Assembly: GCA_023142805.1 (NCBI GenBank)
Contig: JAGLIU010000163.1
Span: 1 to 10,007, forward strand
DNA: 10,007 nt
Reading direction: 5' to 3'
DNA from: Candidatus Omnitrophota bacterium
GTDB taxonomy: Bacteria; Omnitrophota; Gorgyraeia; Tantalellales; Tantalellaceae
The notes beneath the pieces are model-generated. The model was given only the letters and a program-made list of their open reading frames with translations. It did not search any database and was not told the DNA's origin. Position numbers and translations under genes: made by a program. Below are positions 1 to 6,325 of the stretch, piece by piece; positions within the stretch are counted from its first letter, which is position 1, and each line of letters begins with the position of its first letter.

Positions 1-810
1 GGATGGCATATTGAATGTTCCGTTATGAGTACGAACATACTCGGAGATCAGTTCGATATACACGGAGGCGGACTTGATCTTATTTTTCCTCATCATGAGA
101 ATGAGATCGCGCAGGCGGAAGCGGCTACAGGCGGAACATTCGCGAATTATTGGATCCATAACGGATTGTTAACGGTTAACGGTGAAAAAATGGCAAAATC
201 TTTAGAAAATTATATTACAGTAAGTAGTTTTCTTGATAAGTACAAGGACCCGGATATTTTGAAACTGGCGTTTTTGAACAGTCATTATCGAAGTCCGATG
301 GATTATACCGAAGATAAGATGAAGTCCAATGTTGAGGCAAAAGACCGTATAATCGGTTTTGTCACCAGGGCGGAGAAATTCATCGGAGAGAAACGTGAAC
401 ATCTTTTGTCGAAACAAGCCCTTGCTCTCCGGACTGATCTTGATACAAGATTTAAAGCGGCAATGGATGATGACATAAATACTCCTCTTGCTTTGGCGGT
501 TATCTTTGATGCTGTAAAAATGGGGAATGATATTATATCGGACAGTAAGAGTCCAGAGGAAGAAAAGAGAAATTGTTTATATGTTCTAATGAATTTTATA
601 TGGAAATGTGGAGAGATATTTAAATTGAGTTTGAAAGTGAAAAAAACCAATAAAGAAGATGAAGATAAGATATGTATACTCGTTAAAGAGCGTGAGCAGG
701 CTAGAAATGATAAAGATTTCAAGAAAGCTGATGAGATAAGGGAGAAGCTTTTATCCGGAGGTGTGGAGATCCTGGATACTCAAGAGGGGACAGTATGGCG
801 CAAAAAGTAG
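1..810 (+). CDS. cysS: Cysteinyl-tRNA synthetase, 3' part (5' end outside window)
   Basis: CysRS charges tRNA-Cys with cysteine, using ATP, in the cytoplasm. The reading frame is open from base 1, so the gene enters from the left; the ATG at base 25 is internal. The visible 269 residues correspond to roughly the last 60% of the usual ~460-residue enzyme. Zinc ligands of the class I CysRS active site are present with family spacing: C6 in WHIECS, then H31 and E35 in FPHHENE. The ATP-binding KMSKS loop is KMAKS (63-67), followed by LEN where most CysRS have LGN. The helical C-terminal domain ends with the typical KDFKKADEIR and GTVWRKK segments. The HIGH motif lies outside the window. The last 16 bp overlap tmk, suggesting translational coupling. 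The identification is very secure. Confidence 0.97.
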   Translation, partial: GWHIECSVMSTNILGDQFDIHGGGLDLIFPHHENEIAQAEAATGGTFANYWIHNGLLTVNGEKMAKSLENYITVSSFLDKYKDPDILKLAFLNSHYRSPMDYTEDKMKSNVEAKDRIIGFVTRAEKFIGEKREHLLSKQALALRTDLDTRFKAAMDDDINTPLALAVIFDAVKMGNDIISDSKSPEEEKRNCLYVLMNFIWKCGEIFKLSLKVKKTNKEDEDKICILVKEREQARNDKDFKKADEIREKLLSGGVEILDTQEGTVWRKK

Positions 811-1448
811 AAAAAGGTCTTTTTATAACTTTTGAAGGTCCCGAGGGATGTGGTAAGAGTACGCAATCGCGCCGTATATGCGAAGAGTTAAGGGCAGAGG
901 GATATGATGTCATACATACCGTCGAACCCGGGGGGACAAGTTTGGGGCAGAATATTCGGGCTTTACTTTTAGAGAAAGAGTCCATAGAGTTAAGCCGTAA
1001 AGCGGAAATTTTGCTGTTTGAAACTGATCGTGCTCAGCATGTAGAACAGATTATTGTTCCGGCTCTCCTGGAAGGCAAGATCGTTATTTGTGACCGATAT
1101 AACACAGCGACGTTCGCGTATCAAGGATATGGTTTGGGCGCGGATATGGAATTTATAAAAAAAATAGATGATGCCGTTACCGGTGGACTGGAACCGCATC
1201 TTACTGTTCTAATGGATATAGATGTGGAGACAGGGCTTAAACGCGCGGGTAATACGGGAGTCGCGGACAGGATGGAAAAAAGAGATCTGAAGTTTCATGA
1301 AAAAGTAAGAGCGGGATATCTTGATCTCGCGGAAAAATATCCTAAAAGGATAAGAGTTATAAAGGTTAATGATGGTATAGATGAAGTATATGGATTGGTG
1401 AGGAAACAGGTTTATGATATTGTTGAAAGATATAAAAGATCAGAATAA
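795..1448 (+). CDS. tmk: Thymidylate kinase (dTMP kinase)
   Basis: Tmk phosphorylates dTMP to dTDP with ATP, the step before dTTP in both de novo and salvage synthesis. The 217-residue length matches the family (about 205-215). Visible motifs in order: P-loop GPEGCGKS (15-22), the EPGGT segment (44-48), the dTMP-binding DRY motif (100-102) followed by AYQGYG (108-113), and the LID-region segment DRMEKRD (158-164). The start ATG lies inside the end of cysS; a GAGG at 784-787 sits 7 bases upstream, which supports it. The 3' end overlaps holB by 35 bp. The tmk-holB pairing is common in bacteria such as Bacillus, and the two products serve DNA synthesis. Nothing in the sequence is unusual. Confidence 0.97.
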   Translation: MAQKVEKGLFITFEGPEGCGKSTQSRRICEELRAEGYDVIHTVEPGGTSLGQNIRALLLEKESIELSRKAEILLFETDRAQHVEQIIVPALLEGKIVICDRYNTATFAYQGYGLGADMEFIKKIDDAVTGGLEPHLTVLMDIDVETGLKRAGNTGVADRMEKRDLKFHEKVRAGYLDLAEKYPKRIRVIKVNDGIDEVYGLVRKQVYDIVERYKRSE

Positions 1449-2382
1449 GACTGTAAGGTATCTTTCCAACAGCCTTTTATCCGGAAGAAGAGCGAATAGT
1501 TATCTTTTTTTCGGACCTGAAGGTGTAGGGCGTGCTTTGTGCGCGAAAGCGTTTATAGCGACGCTTATATGTCCGGAGAAAAAAATACAGTCAGAAGCAT
1601 GCGGTGTTTGTCCGGCATGTTTAAGGATTGAAAGATCCGAACATCCTGATTTGATATGGATAAAACCCGGGAAAAATAAGGCTATAAAGATCGATGAGAT
1701 CCGCAAAGTAAAAAACATTTTGAATCTTAAACCGTATGAGGCTTCTAATAGCGTCTGTGTTATTGAAGACGCGCATTTTATGACCACAGCCGCCTCCAAC
1801 GCTCTTTTAAAAGTTATGGAAGAACCTCCGGGGGACGCGTTATTTATACTTATAACGAGTAAAAAAGAACTTTTACTTGAAACCGTGGTATCCAGATGCA
1901 GTGAGGTGAAGTTCGGAAGTATGTCCGTGAATACCGTTAAAGATATAATAATGGAAAAAGAAAATAGTATTGACGAGAAAGACGCTAAATTTTTAGCGGT
2001 TTTTTCTCAAGGTTCACCCGGACGGGCATTAGAGATGATAAAAGAGGATATTTCAGGGAGAAAAGATAGAATATTCGCGATGATGGATATGATCGTTAAA
2101 GAAAAAAACGCGGGTTGTCTTAACTGGATATCCGATCATAAGGATAAATTGCTCGAGGATATAGAGATGCTTATAATGTCTTCCAGAGATGCGGTCATGT
2201 ATAAAGAAGGATTGGATGATCTGATCCTTGACAGAGATATACGAGGTTATAAGATGTTAGAGGGATATGGAGTGGATAAGATACAAGATGTATTGGAAAG
2301 TTTGATAAATATGAAATTGGCATTAAGGGGTAATGTTAATTCAAAATTGGCGGCGCAGGTGCTGCCGGGAATGCTTAAATGA
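1414..2382 (+). CDS. holB: DNA polymerase III clamp-loader subunit delta'
   Basis: This is the delta' subunit of the clamp loader that places the beta sliding clamp on DNA. The 322-residue AAA+ protein has an altered Walker A, GPEGVGRA (34-41), with Arg at the usual Lys; this fits delta', which generally does not hydrolyse ATP, and argues against DnaX. Four cysteines (C53, C63, C66, C69) form the zinc-module pattern shared by DnaX and delta'. The Walker B region reads VIEDAHFM with downstream SNALLKVMEEPP (116-139), and the SRC motif that supplies the arginine finger is at 160-162. The C-terminal third is weakly conserved, as is normal. The start overlaps tmk by 35 bp with a GAGG at 1400-1403; a slightly different start cannot be excluded. 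The neighbours tmk and ricT match the Bacillus arrangement. Confidence 0.93.
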   Translation: MILLKDIKDQNKTVRYLSNSLLSGRRANSYLFFGPEGVGRALCAKAFIATLICPEKKIQSEACGVCPACLRIERSEHPDLIWIKPGKNKAIKIDEIRKVKNILNLKPYEASNSVCVIEDAHFMTTAASNALLKVMEEPPGDALFILITSKKELLLETVVSRCSEVKFGSMSVNTVKDIIMEKENSIDEKDAKFLAVFSQGSPGRALEMIKEDISGRKDRIFAMMDMIVKEKNAGCLNWISDHKDKLLEDIEMLIMSSRDAVMYKEGLDDLILDRDIRGYKMLEGYGVDKIQDVLESLINMKLALRGNVNSKLAAQVLPGMLK

Positions 2383-2391
2383 TCGGAAAAT

Positions 2392-2416
2392 GGTCTTCGC
2401 CAGAGGCGGAAGATCC
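2392..2416 (+). other. Hairpin between holB and ricT
   Basis: GGTCTTCGCC (2392-2401), a 3-base loop AGA, then GGCGGAAGATC (2405-2415) pair into a stem of about 10 bp with one bulged G and one G-T pair. It ends 8 bases before the ricT Shine-Dalgarno sequence. No T-run follows, so it does not look like an intrinsic terminator. It could be an mRNA processing or translation-control element, or one copy of a dispersed palindromic repeat with core CGCCAGAGGCGG. The pairing is seen directly; the role is unknown. Confidence 0.5.
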
Positions 2417-2436
2417 AATAGATAGGAGCAAGATCG

Positions 2437-3270
2437 ATGCAAAAAGTAGTGCAGGTACAATTGCGCGCGGCAGGTGAGATAAAATATTTCACAGCAGGCG
2501 GAATGAAATTTGAAATAGGAGATAAAGTAATAGTTGAAGCGGATCGAGGGCTGGAATATGGTGAGATTATTTCCGCCAATGAAGAAGTTTCAGATATAAG
2601 TTCTTCGGAAGGGTCTTTACGTAAAATAATACGTAAAGCGAATCCTTGGGATGAGAAGCAGATCGCGAAAAATAAGAGTAAAACGAAAGATTTAATGAAA
2701 GTGTGCTCAAAAAAGGTAGAAGAGCATAAGCTTCCCATGAAACTTGTTGACGCGGAATATTCTTTTGACAGGTCAAAGATCATATTTTATTTTACTTCCG
2801 AAAACCGTGTTGATTTTAGGGAACTCGTGAAAAATCTGGCCAGCATTTTCAGGGTACGTATAGAACTTCGGCAAATAGGAGTACGTGACGAGGCTCGTAT
2901 GCTCGGGGGACACGGGCCATGCGGCAGGAGTCTTTGTTGTATGTCTTTTTTGAAAAATTTTGATCCTGTTACCATAAAAATGGCAAAAGTGCAAAATCTT
3001 CCGCTTAATCCTTCTAAAATATCCGGTCTTTGCGGAAGGCTGATGTGTTGTCTGGGATATGAGTATGAAAATTACAAAAAATGTTCCAAAGATCTTCCTC
3101 GAGAGGGACAAGAAGTTGAAACTGTTCATGGGACAGGGAAAGTAATCGGTGTTAATCCCTTAAACCGGAGTGTTACGGTAAATTTTGGAGAAGGAAAGAT
3201 CAAAGAAGTGAAAGTAGATGAGGTGAAGAGATTGAAAAAAGAAAAGAAAGAAAAGAAAGAAAAGAAATGA
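2437..3270 (+). CDS. ricT: RicT/YaaT-type PSP1-domain Fe-S protein
   Basis: Homologue of Bacillus subtilis RicT (YaaT), part of the RicA-RicF-RicT complex that carries Fe-S clusters and influences RNase Y-dependent mRNA processing. The 277-residue length is close to the family's ~275. An N-terminal PSP1 region spans roughly 5-145. It is followed by the cysteine-rich signature: GPCGRSLCC (C162, C167, C168), the MAKVQNLPLNPSKISG segment, CGRLMCC (C199, C204, C205), and C216. A lysine-rich tail ends in three EKK repeats. ATG at 2437 has an AGGAG at 2424-2428, 8 bases upstream. The position after holB matches the Bacillus order tmk-holB-ricT; ricA and ricF are not in this window. Homology is secure, but the function outside Firmicutes is inferred and the partner proteins may differ. 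Confidence 0.92.
   Translation: MQKVVQVQLRAAGEIKYFTAGGMKFEIGDKVIVEADRGLEYGEIISANEEVSDISSSEGSLRKIIRKANPWDEKQIAKNKSKTKDLMKVCSKKVEEHKLPMKLVDAEYSFDRSKIIFYFTSENRVDFRELVKNLASIFRVRIELRQIGVRDEARMLGGHGPCGRSLCCMSFLKNFDPVTIKMAKVQNLPLNPSKISGLCGRLMCCLGYEYENYKKCSKDLPREGQEVETVHGTGKVIGVNPLNRSVTVNFGEGKIKEVKVDEVKRLKKEKKEKKEKK
3241..3267 (+). repeat. Three perfect 9-bp tandem repeats at the end of ricT
   Basis: GAAAAGAAA is repeated three times in a row, in frame, encoding EKKEKKEKK at the C-terminus of RicT and running directly into the TGA stop. The last A of the tract is also the first base of the metG ATG. The purine-rich tract therefore occupies the position of metG's ribosome-binding site. A 9-bp unit keeps the frame, so copy-number change would alter tail length without breaking the gene. 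Confidence 0.9.
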
Positions 3271-4844
3271 AGAAATTATACATAACGACCCCGATTTATT
3301 ATGTAAACGCTAATCCTCATATCGGTCATGCCTATACACAGGTTATTGTGGATATTCTCGCTCGATTTTATAGAAGCATAGGTACTGACGTTTTCTTTTT
3401 AACGGGTACGGATGAGCATGGTGAAAAGATCGAGGAAGCGGCGCTTGCGGCAGGGTTTAAACGGGGAGAAGAGAAAAAATTCGTTGATGGCATAGTAAAT
3501 AATTTTAAAAAAGTATGGGAAGTTTTGAATATAGAATATGACGGATTTATTAGGACAACTAACGATGAGCACAAAGAAGTAGTTCAGGATTTTTTAAACA
3601 GGATGAAGGCAAAAGGGGATATATACATTGGGGAATATGACGGTTGGTTTTGTACTCCTTGTGAAACTTTTTGGACGGATACCCAGGCTGAAGACGGGAT
3701 ATGCCCGGATTGCAAGCGTCCGGTTGAGCGTATTAAGGAGAAAAATTATTTTTTCAAAATGAGTAAATATCAAACTTGGCTGATAGATCATATAAATAGC
3801 AATCCGGAATTTATAATGCCTGAATTCAGGAAAAATGAAGTTTTGGGTTTTTTGAAGGAAAATTTGAACGATTTATGTATTTCACGCCCTAAAACGAGAA
3901 GTCCGTGGGGTGTGGAACTTCCGTTTGATAAGGATTATGTTGTTTATGTGTGGTTTGACGCGCTTATAAATTATATCTCCGGGATAAAAGAACATATGGA
4001 TAAGTTCTGGCCGGCTGATCTTCATGTGATAGCGAAGGATATACTGCGGCATCACGCGGTTTATTGGCCTATAATGTTAAAAAGTGCCGGATATGAGATG
4101 CCGAATACCATTTTTGCGCACGGATGGTGGAAGATGGGAGGAGAGAAAATGTCCAAATCCAAAGGAAATATAGCGGATCCCACAGAATTGGCGGAAAAAT
4201 ATGGGGTTGATCCTGTACGTTATTTTCTAATTAAAGCCGTAACCCTCGGGTTGGATGGGACTTTTAGCGAAGATTCTCTAGTGACTATTTATAATAATGA
4301 TCTTGCTAATGACCTGGGAAATTTATTGAATAGAACTCTTACGATGGTGGAGAAATATTTTGGCGGGGTTACTCCTGAGATCTTACAGGATCCGGGTTGT
4401 GATGAGCAGAAAAAAAGAAGCGAGTTTCTTAAAGATGAAGTTGGAGATTTGTTGGAAGTTGTATACCGGAATATGACCGGTAAGAAATTACAGTTAAAAC
4501 AAGTTCTTGACGCGATAATGGGGGCTATCAATAAAGCAAATAAATATATAGAAGAATCGGCGCCATGGAAATATTCAAAAGAGAACAATATGAAAGCTGT
4601 GAAGCTGATCATCGCGGATCTATTAGACATTCTAAGAGACGTTACGATCGCTATTAACCCATTTATGCCGGCTACAGCCGCTAAGATGAAAGAACAACTT
4701 GGTTTAAAAGAAGAAGATATTAATTTCGGTTCGGATCTTGACGGGAATATGTATCGCGGTAAAGCGCGGAGTTCTGATTGGCGAAGATTTCCCGGTGGAA
4801 CAAAAGTCAAAAAGGGTGAGCCGTTATTTCCCAGAATAAATTAA
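3267..4844 (+). CDS. metG: Methionyl-tRNA synthetase, short form without the C-terminal tRNA-binding domain
   Basis: MetRS charges initiator and elongator tRNA-Met. This is a class I synthetase of 525 residues. HIGH is at 18-21; a single zinc knuckle is formed by C129-x2-C132 and C146-x2-C149; the WFDALINYISG active-site segment follows; KMSKS is at 294-298. The helical anticodon-binding domain then runs to the end, finishing with the typical KKGEPLFPRI. Many bacterial MetRS proteins (~650-680 residues) carry an added Trbp111/EMAP-like dimerisation domain, which is absent here, as in mycobacterial MetRS. The ATG overlaps the ricT stop as ATGA, implying coupled translation; a purine-rich A/G tract precedes it instead of a strong GGAGG. 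The assignment is secure. Confidence 0.97.
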   Translation: MKKLYITTPIYYVNANPHIGHAYTQVIVDILARFYRSIGTDVFFLTGTDEHGEKIEEAALAAGFKRGEEKKFVDGIVNNFKKVWEVLNIEYDGFIRTTNDEHKEVVQDFLNRMKAKGDIYIGEYDGWFCTPCETFWTDTQAEDGICPDCKRPVERIKEKNYFFKMSKYQTWLIDHINSNPEFIMPEFRKNEVLGFLKENLNDLCISRPKTRSPWGVELPFDKDYVVYVWFDALINYISGIKEHMDKFWPADLHVIAKDILRHHAVYWPIMLKSAGYEMPNTIFAHGWWKMGGEKMSKSKGNIADPTELAEKYGVDPVRYFLIKAVTLGLDGTFSEDSLVTIYNNDLANDLGNLLNRTLTMVEKYFGGVTPEILQDPGCDEQKKRSEFLKDEVGDLLEVVYRNMTGKKLQLKQVLDAIMGAINKANKYIEESAPWKYSKENNMKAVKLIIADLLDILRDVTIAINPFMPATAAKMKEQLGLKEEDINFGSDLDGNMYRGKARSSDWRRFPGGTKVKKGEPLFPRIN

Positions 4845-4890
4845 GGGCATGATCCCGCCTTGTTTCTTACTCTATGATCCGGGACCTTAC

Positions 4891-4898
4891 GGGGAGGT
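4891..4898 (+). promoter_or_regulatory. Strong ribosome-binding site deciding a GTG start
   Basis: GGGGAGGT, with its GGAGG core at 4893-4897, lies 6 bases before the GTG at 4904. It fixes the start of the TatD-radical SAM gene, consistent with the encoded MQLVDTHCHL, where the TatD metal-binding motif begins at the expected distance from the N-terminus. It is the best Shine-Dalgarno match I see in the window. Confidence 0.85.
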
Positions 4899-4903
4899 AA
4901 AAA

Positions 4904-6280
4904 GTGCAGTTGGTTGATACTCATTGTCATTTGAACCTTGAAAACTATAATAATGACCTGGATCTGGTTTTAGAAAGAGCGGGGGGTAGTGGTGTTGTTC
5001 GAATGATCGTTCCGGGTATAGACGTCGCAAGTAGTCAAAAAGCGGTTGAGTTATCAAAAAAACATTATCAGATATTCGCGGCGGTTGGAATTCATCCTCA
5101 TAGCGCGGATGAGGTAACAGATAAAGATCTATCTTTTCTGAAAGAGATAATAACCAATAACAACAAAATAGTGGCTGTAGGTGAGATAGGTCTGGATTAT
5201 TACAAAAAATATTCCGACCCTGAAAACCAAAAAACTCTTTTTGAGAGGTGTCTTTCTCTCGCGAAAGAGGTGAAACTTCCCGTGATATTGCATAATCGCG
5301 AAGCTTCCTCGGAGCTATTAACTATATTGAAAAATACTTTTCCTGACGAGGTAAAAGGGGTAATGCATTGTTTTTCGGCGGATAAAGCTATCTTGAAAAA
5401 AGTTTTAGACATGGGGTTATACGTGTCTTTTCCTGGCAACATAACATTTCCAAAAGCCGAGGGAATTAGAGATCTGATCAGATATGTTCCTTTGGAAAAG
5501 TTGTTTCTAGAGACCGATTCCCCTTATATGACACCTGTTCCTTTTCGAGGTAAAAGAAATGAACCGGCATATGTTCGTAATATGCTGGATATATACGCGA
5601 ACATATACAGACTTACTCCGGAAGACGTAGCGCGAACTACTACACATAACGCGAATCAATTGTTTGACCTTGATATTGAGGAAGAAAGCATGATAGCTTA
5701 TGCCATAAGAGATTCTTTGTATCTTAATATTACAAACAGATGTACGAATCGATGTGTTTTTTGTGTCAGGCAGTATTCGGATTACGTGAAGGGGCATAAC
5801 TTGAAATTATCGCATGAGCCGAGCGTTGAAAAGACTTTGGAGGCTATGGGAGATATTTCCGGGTTTGACGAGGTCGTGTTTTGCGGATACGGAGAGCCGA
5901 CAATAAGAATGGACATTATCAAAGAGATAGCTTCTTATGTTAAGCGCGAAGGGGGCAAGGTAAGGCTTACGACTAACGGGCAGGGGGATCTCATAAACGG
6001 GAGAGAGATCGCTCAAGAGCTTTCGGGTCTTGTGGATAATGTATCAGTGAGTTTGAACGCTCCTAACAGCGAAGCATACGATAAATTATGCCGGTCGGAT
6101 TTCGGACGTGAAGCATATGATGCCATGATCAGATTTATCGAATCCTGTCAAAAGCGCGGGATAGATGTAGAGCTTACATGTTTGGATATGATAGGGGAAG
6201 AAGCGGTTGGAGAGTGCAAGGAAATAGCGAGAAAGTTAGACGTGAATTTCAGGCTGAGATATTTGGACGCGGTAGGATAA
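4904..6280 (+). CDS. tatD: TatD-family metal-dependent hydrolase fused to a TatD-associated radical SAM domain
   Basis: A 458-residue two-domain protein. Residues 1 to ~258 are a complete TatD-type TIM-barrel hydrolase/DNase with metal ligands H7 and H9 (DTHCH), E94 (GEIGLDYY), H130 (LHNRE), H155 (MHCFS) and D205 (ETDSPYM). TatD proteins of this type are 3'-5' exonucleases or D-aminoacyl-type hydrolases; the native substrate here is unknown. From about 263 a small radical SAM domain starts: C280-x3-C284-x2-C287 should bind the [4Fe-4S] cluster, with VVFCGYGEPT as the SAM-binding GGE-like segment and a VSLNAP segment near the end. It resembles the family annotated as 'radical SAM protein, TatD family-associated', whose reaction is not known to me. 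The GTG start is backed by a strong SD. A possible internal start lies at the junction (5690). No extra Fe-S cysteine cluster is evident. Confidence 0.93.
   Translation: MQLVDTHCHLNLENYNNDLDLVLERAGGSGVVRMIVPGIDVASSQKAVELSKKHYQIFAAVGIHPHSADEVTDKDLSFLKEIITNNNKIVAVGEIGLDYYKKYSDPENQKTLFERCLSLAKEVKLPVILHNREASSELLTILKNTFPDEVKGVMHCFSADKAILKKVLDMGLYVSFPGNITFPKAEGIRDLIRYVPLEKLFLETDSPYMTPVPFRGKRNEPAYVRNMLDIYANIYRLTPEDVARTTTHNANQLFDLDIEEESMIAYAIRDSLYLNITNRCTNRCVFCVRQYSDYVKGHNLKLSHEPSVEKTLEAMGDISGFDEVVFCGYGEPTIRMDIIKEIASYVKREGGKVRLTTNGQGDLINGREIAQELSGLVDNVSVSLNAPNSEAYDKLCRSDFGREAYDAMIRFIESCQKRGIDVELTCLDMIGEEAVGECKEIARKLDVNFRLRYLDAVG
5678..5692 (+). promoter_or_regulatory. Possible internal ribosome-binding site and start for the radical SAM domain alone
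   Basis: GAGGAA (5678-5683) is followed, 6 bases later, by an in-frame ATG at 5690 (Met263), exactly where the TatD domain ends and the radical SAM domain begins. Translation from here would give a 196-residue stand-alone radical SAM protein. The same bases encode the acidic linker IEEES, so the match could be chance. Sequence and spacing are seen; use as a start is inference. Confidence 0.4.
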
Positions 6281-6300
6281 AAAAAAGAGGATGAATCCTC
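6279..6300 (-). terminator. Possible intrinsic terminator reading leftwards
   Basis: GAGGAT (6287-6292), GA, ATCCTC (6295-6300) is a perfect dyad, directly after eight A residues (6279-6286). Read on the minus strand this is a short GC-containing hairpin followed by eight Ts, the form of an intrinsic terminator. No minus-strand gene reads into it, so it would only stop antisense transcription. On the plus strand the hairpin is followed by AATTATAATTT, a poor terminator. The stem is only 5-6 bp. Confidence 0.35.
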
Positions 6301-6325
6301 AATTATAATTTCAATTATATAGATC

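Noticed and set aside
303..722. 139-codon open frame on the minus strand
   Set aside because: It is antisense to cysS and has the low-complexity Ser/Phe/Leu composition expected of a shadow frame.
2247..2783. 178-codon open frame on the minus strand
   Set aside because: It lies opposite the 3' end of holB and the 5' part of ricT, has a composition rich in Ser, Phe and Ile typical of antisense frames, shows no recognisable motif, and would overlap two secure genes.
4289..4810. 173-codon open frame on the minus strand
   Set aside because: It is antisense to the conserved anticodon-binding domain of metG, with no family motif.
4845..4903. Possible terminator or riboswitch between metG and the TatD fusion gene
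   Set aside because: Only a 5-bp TCCCG/CGGGA pairing over a long loop and a loose direct repeat (ATGATCC); no T-run, and too short for a T-box or SAM riboswitch.
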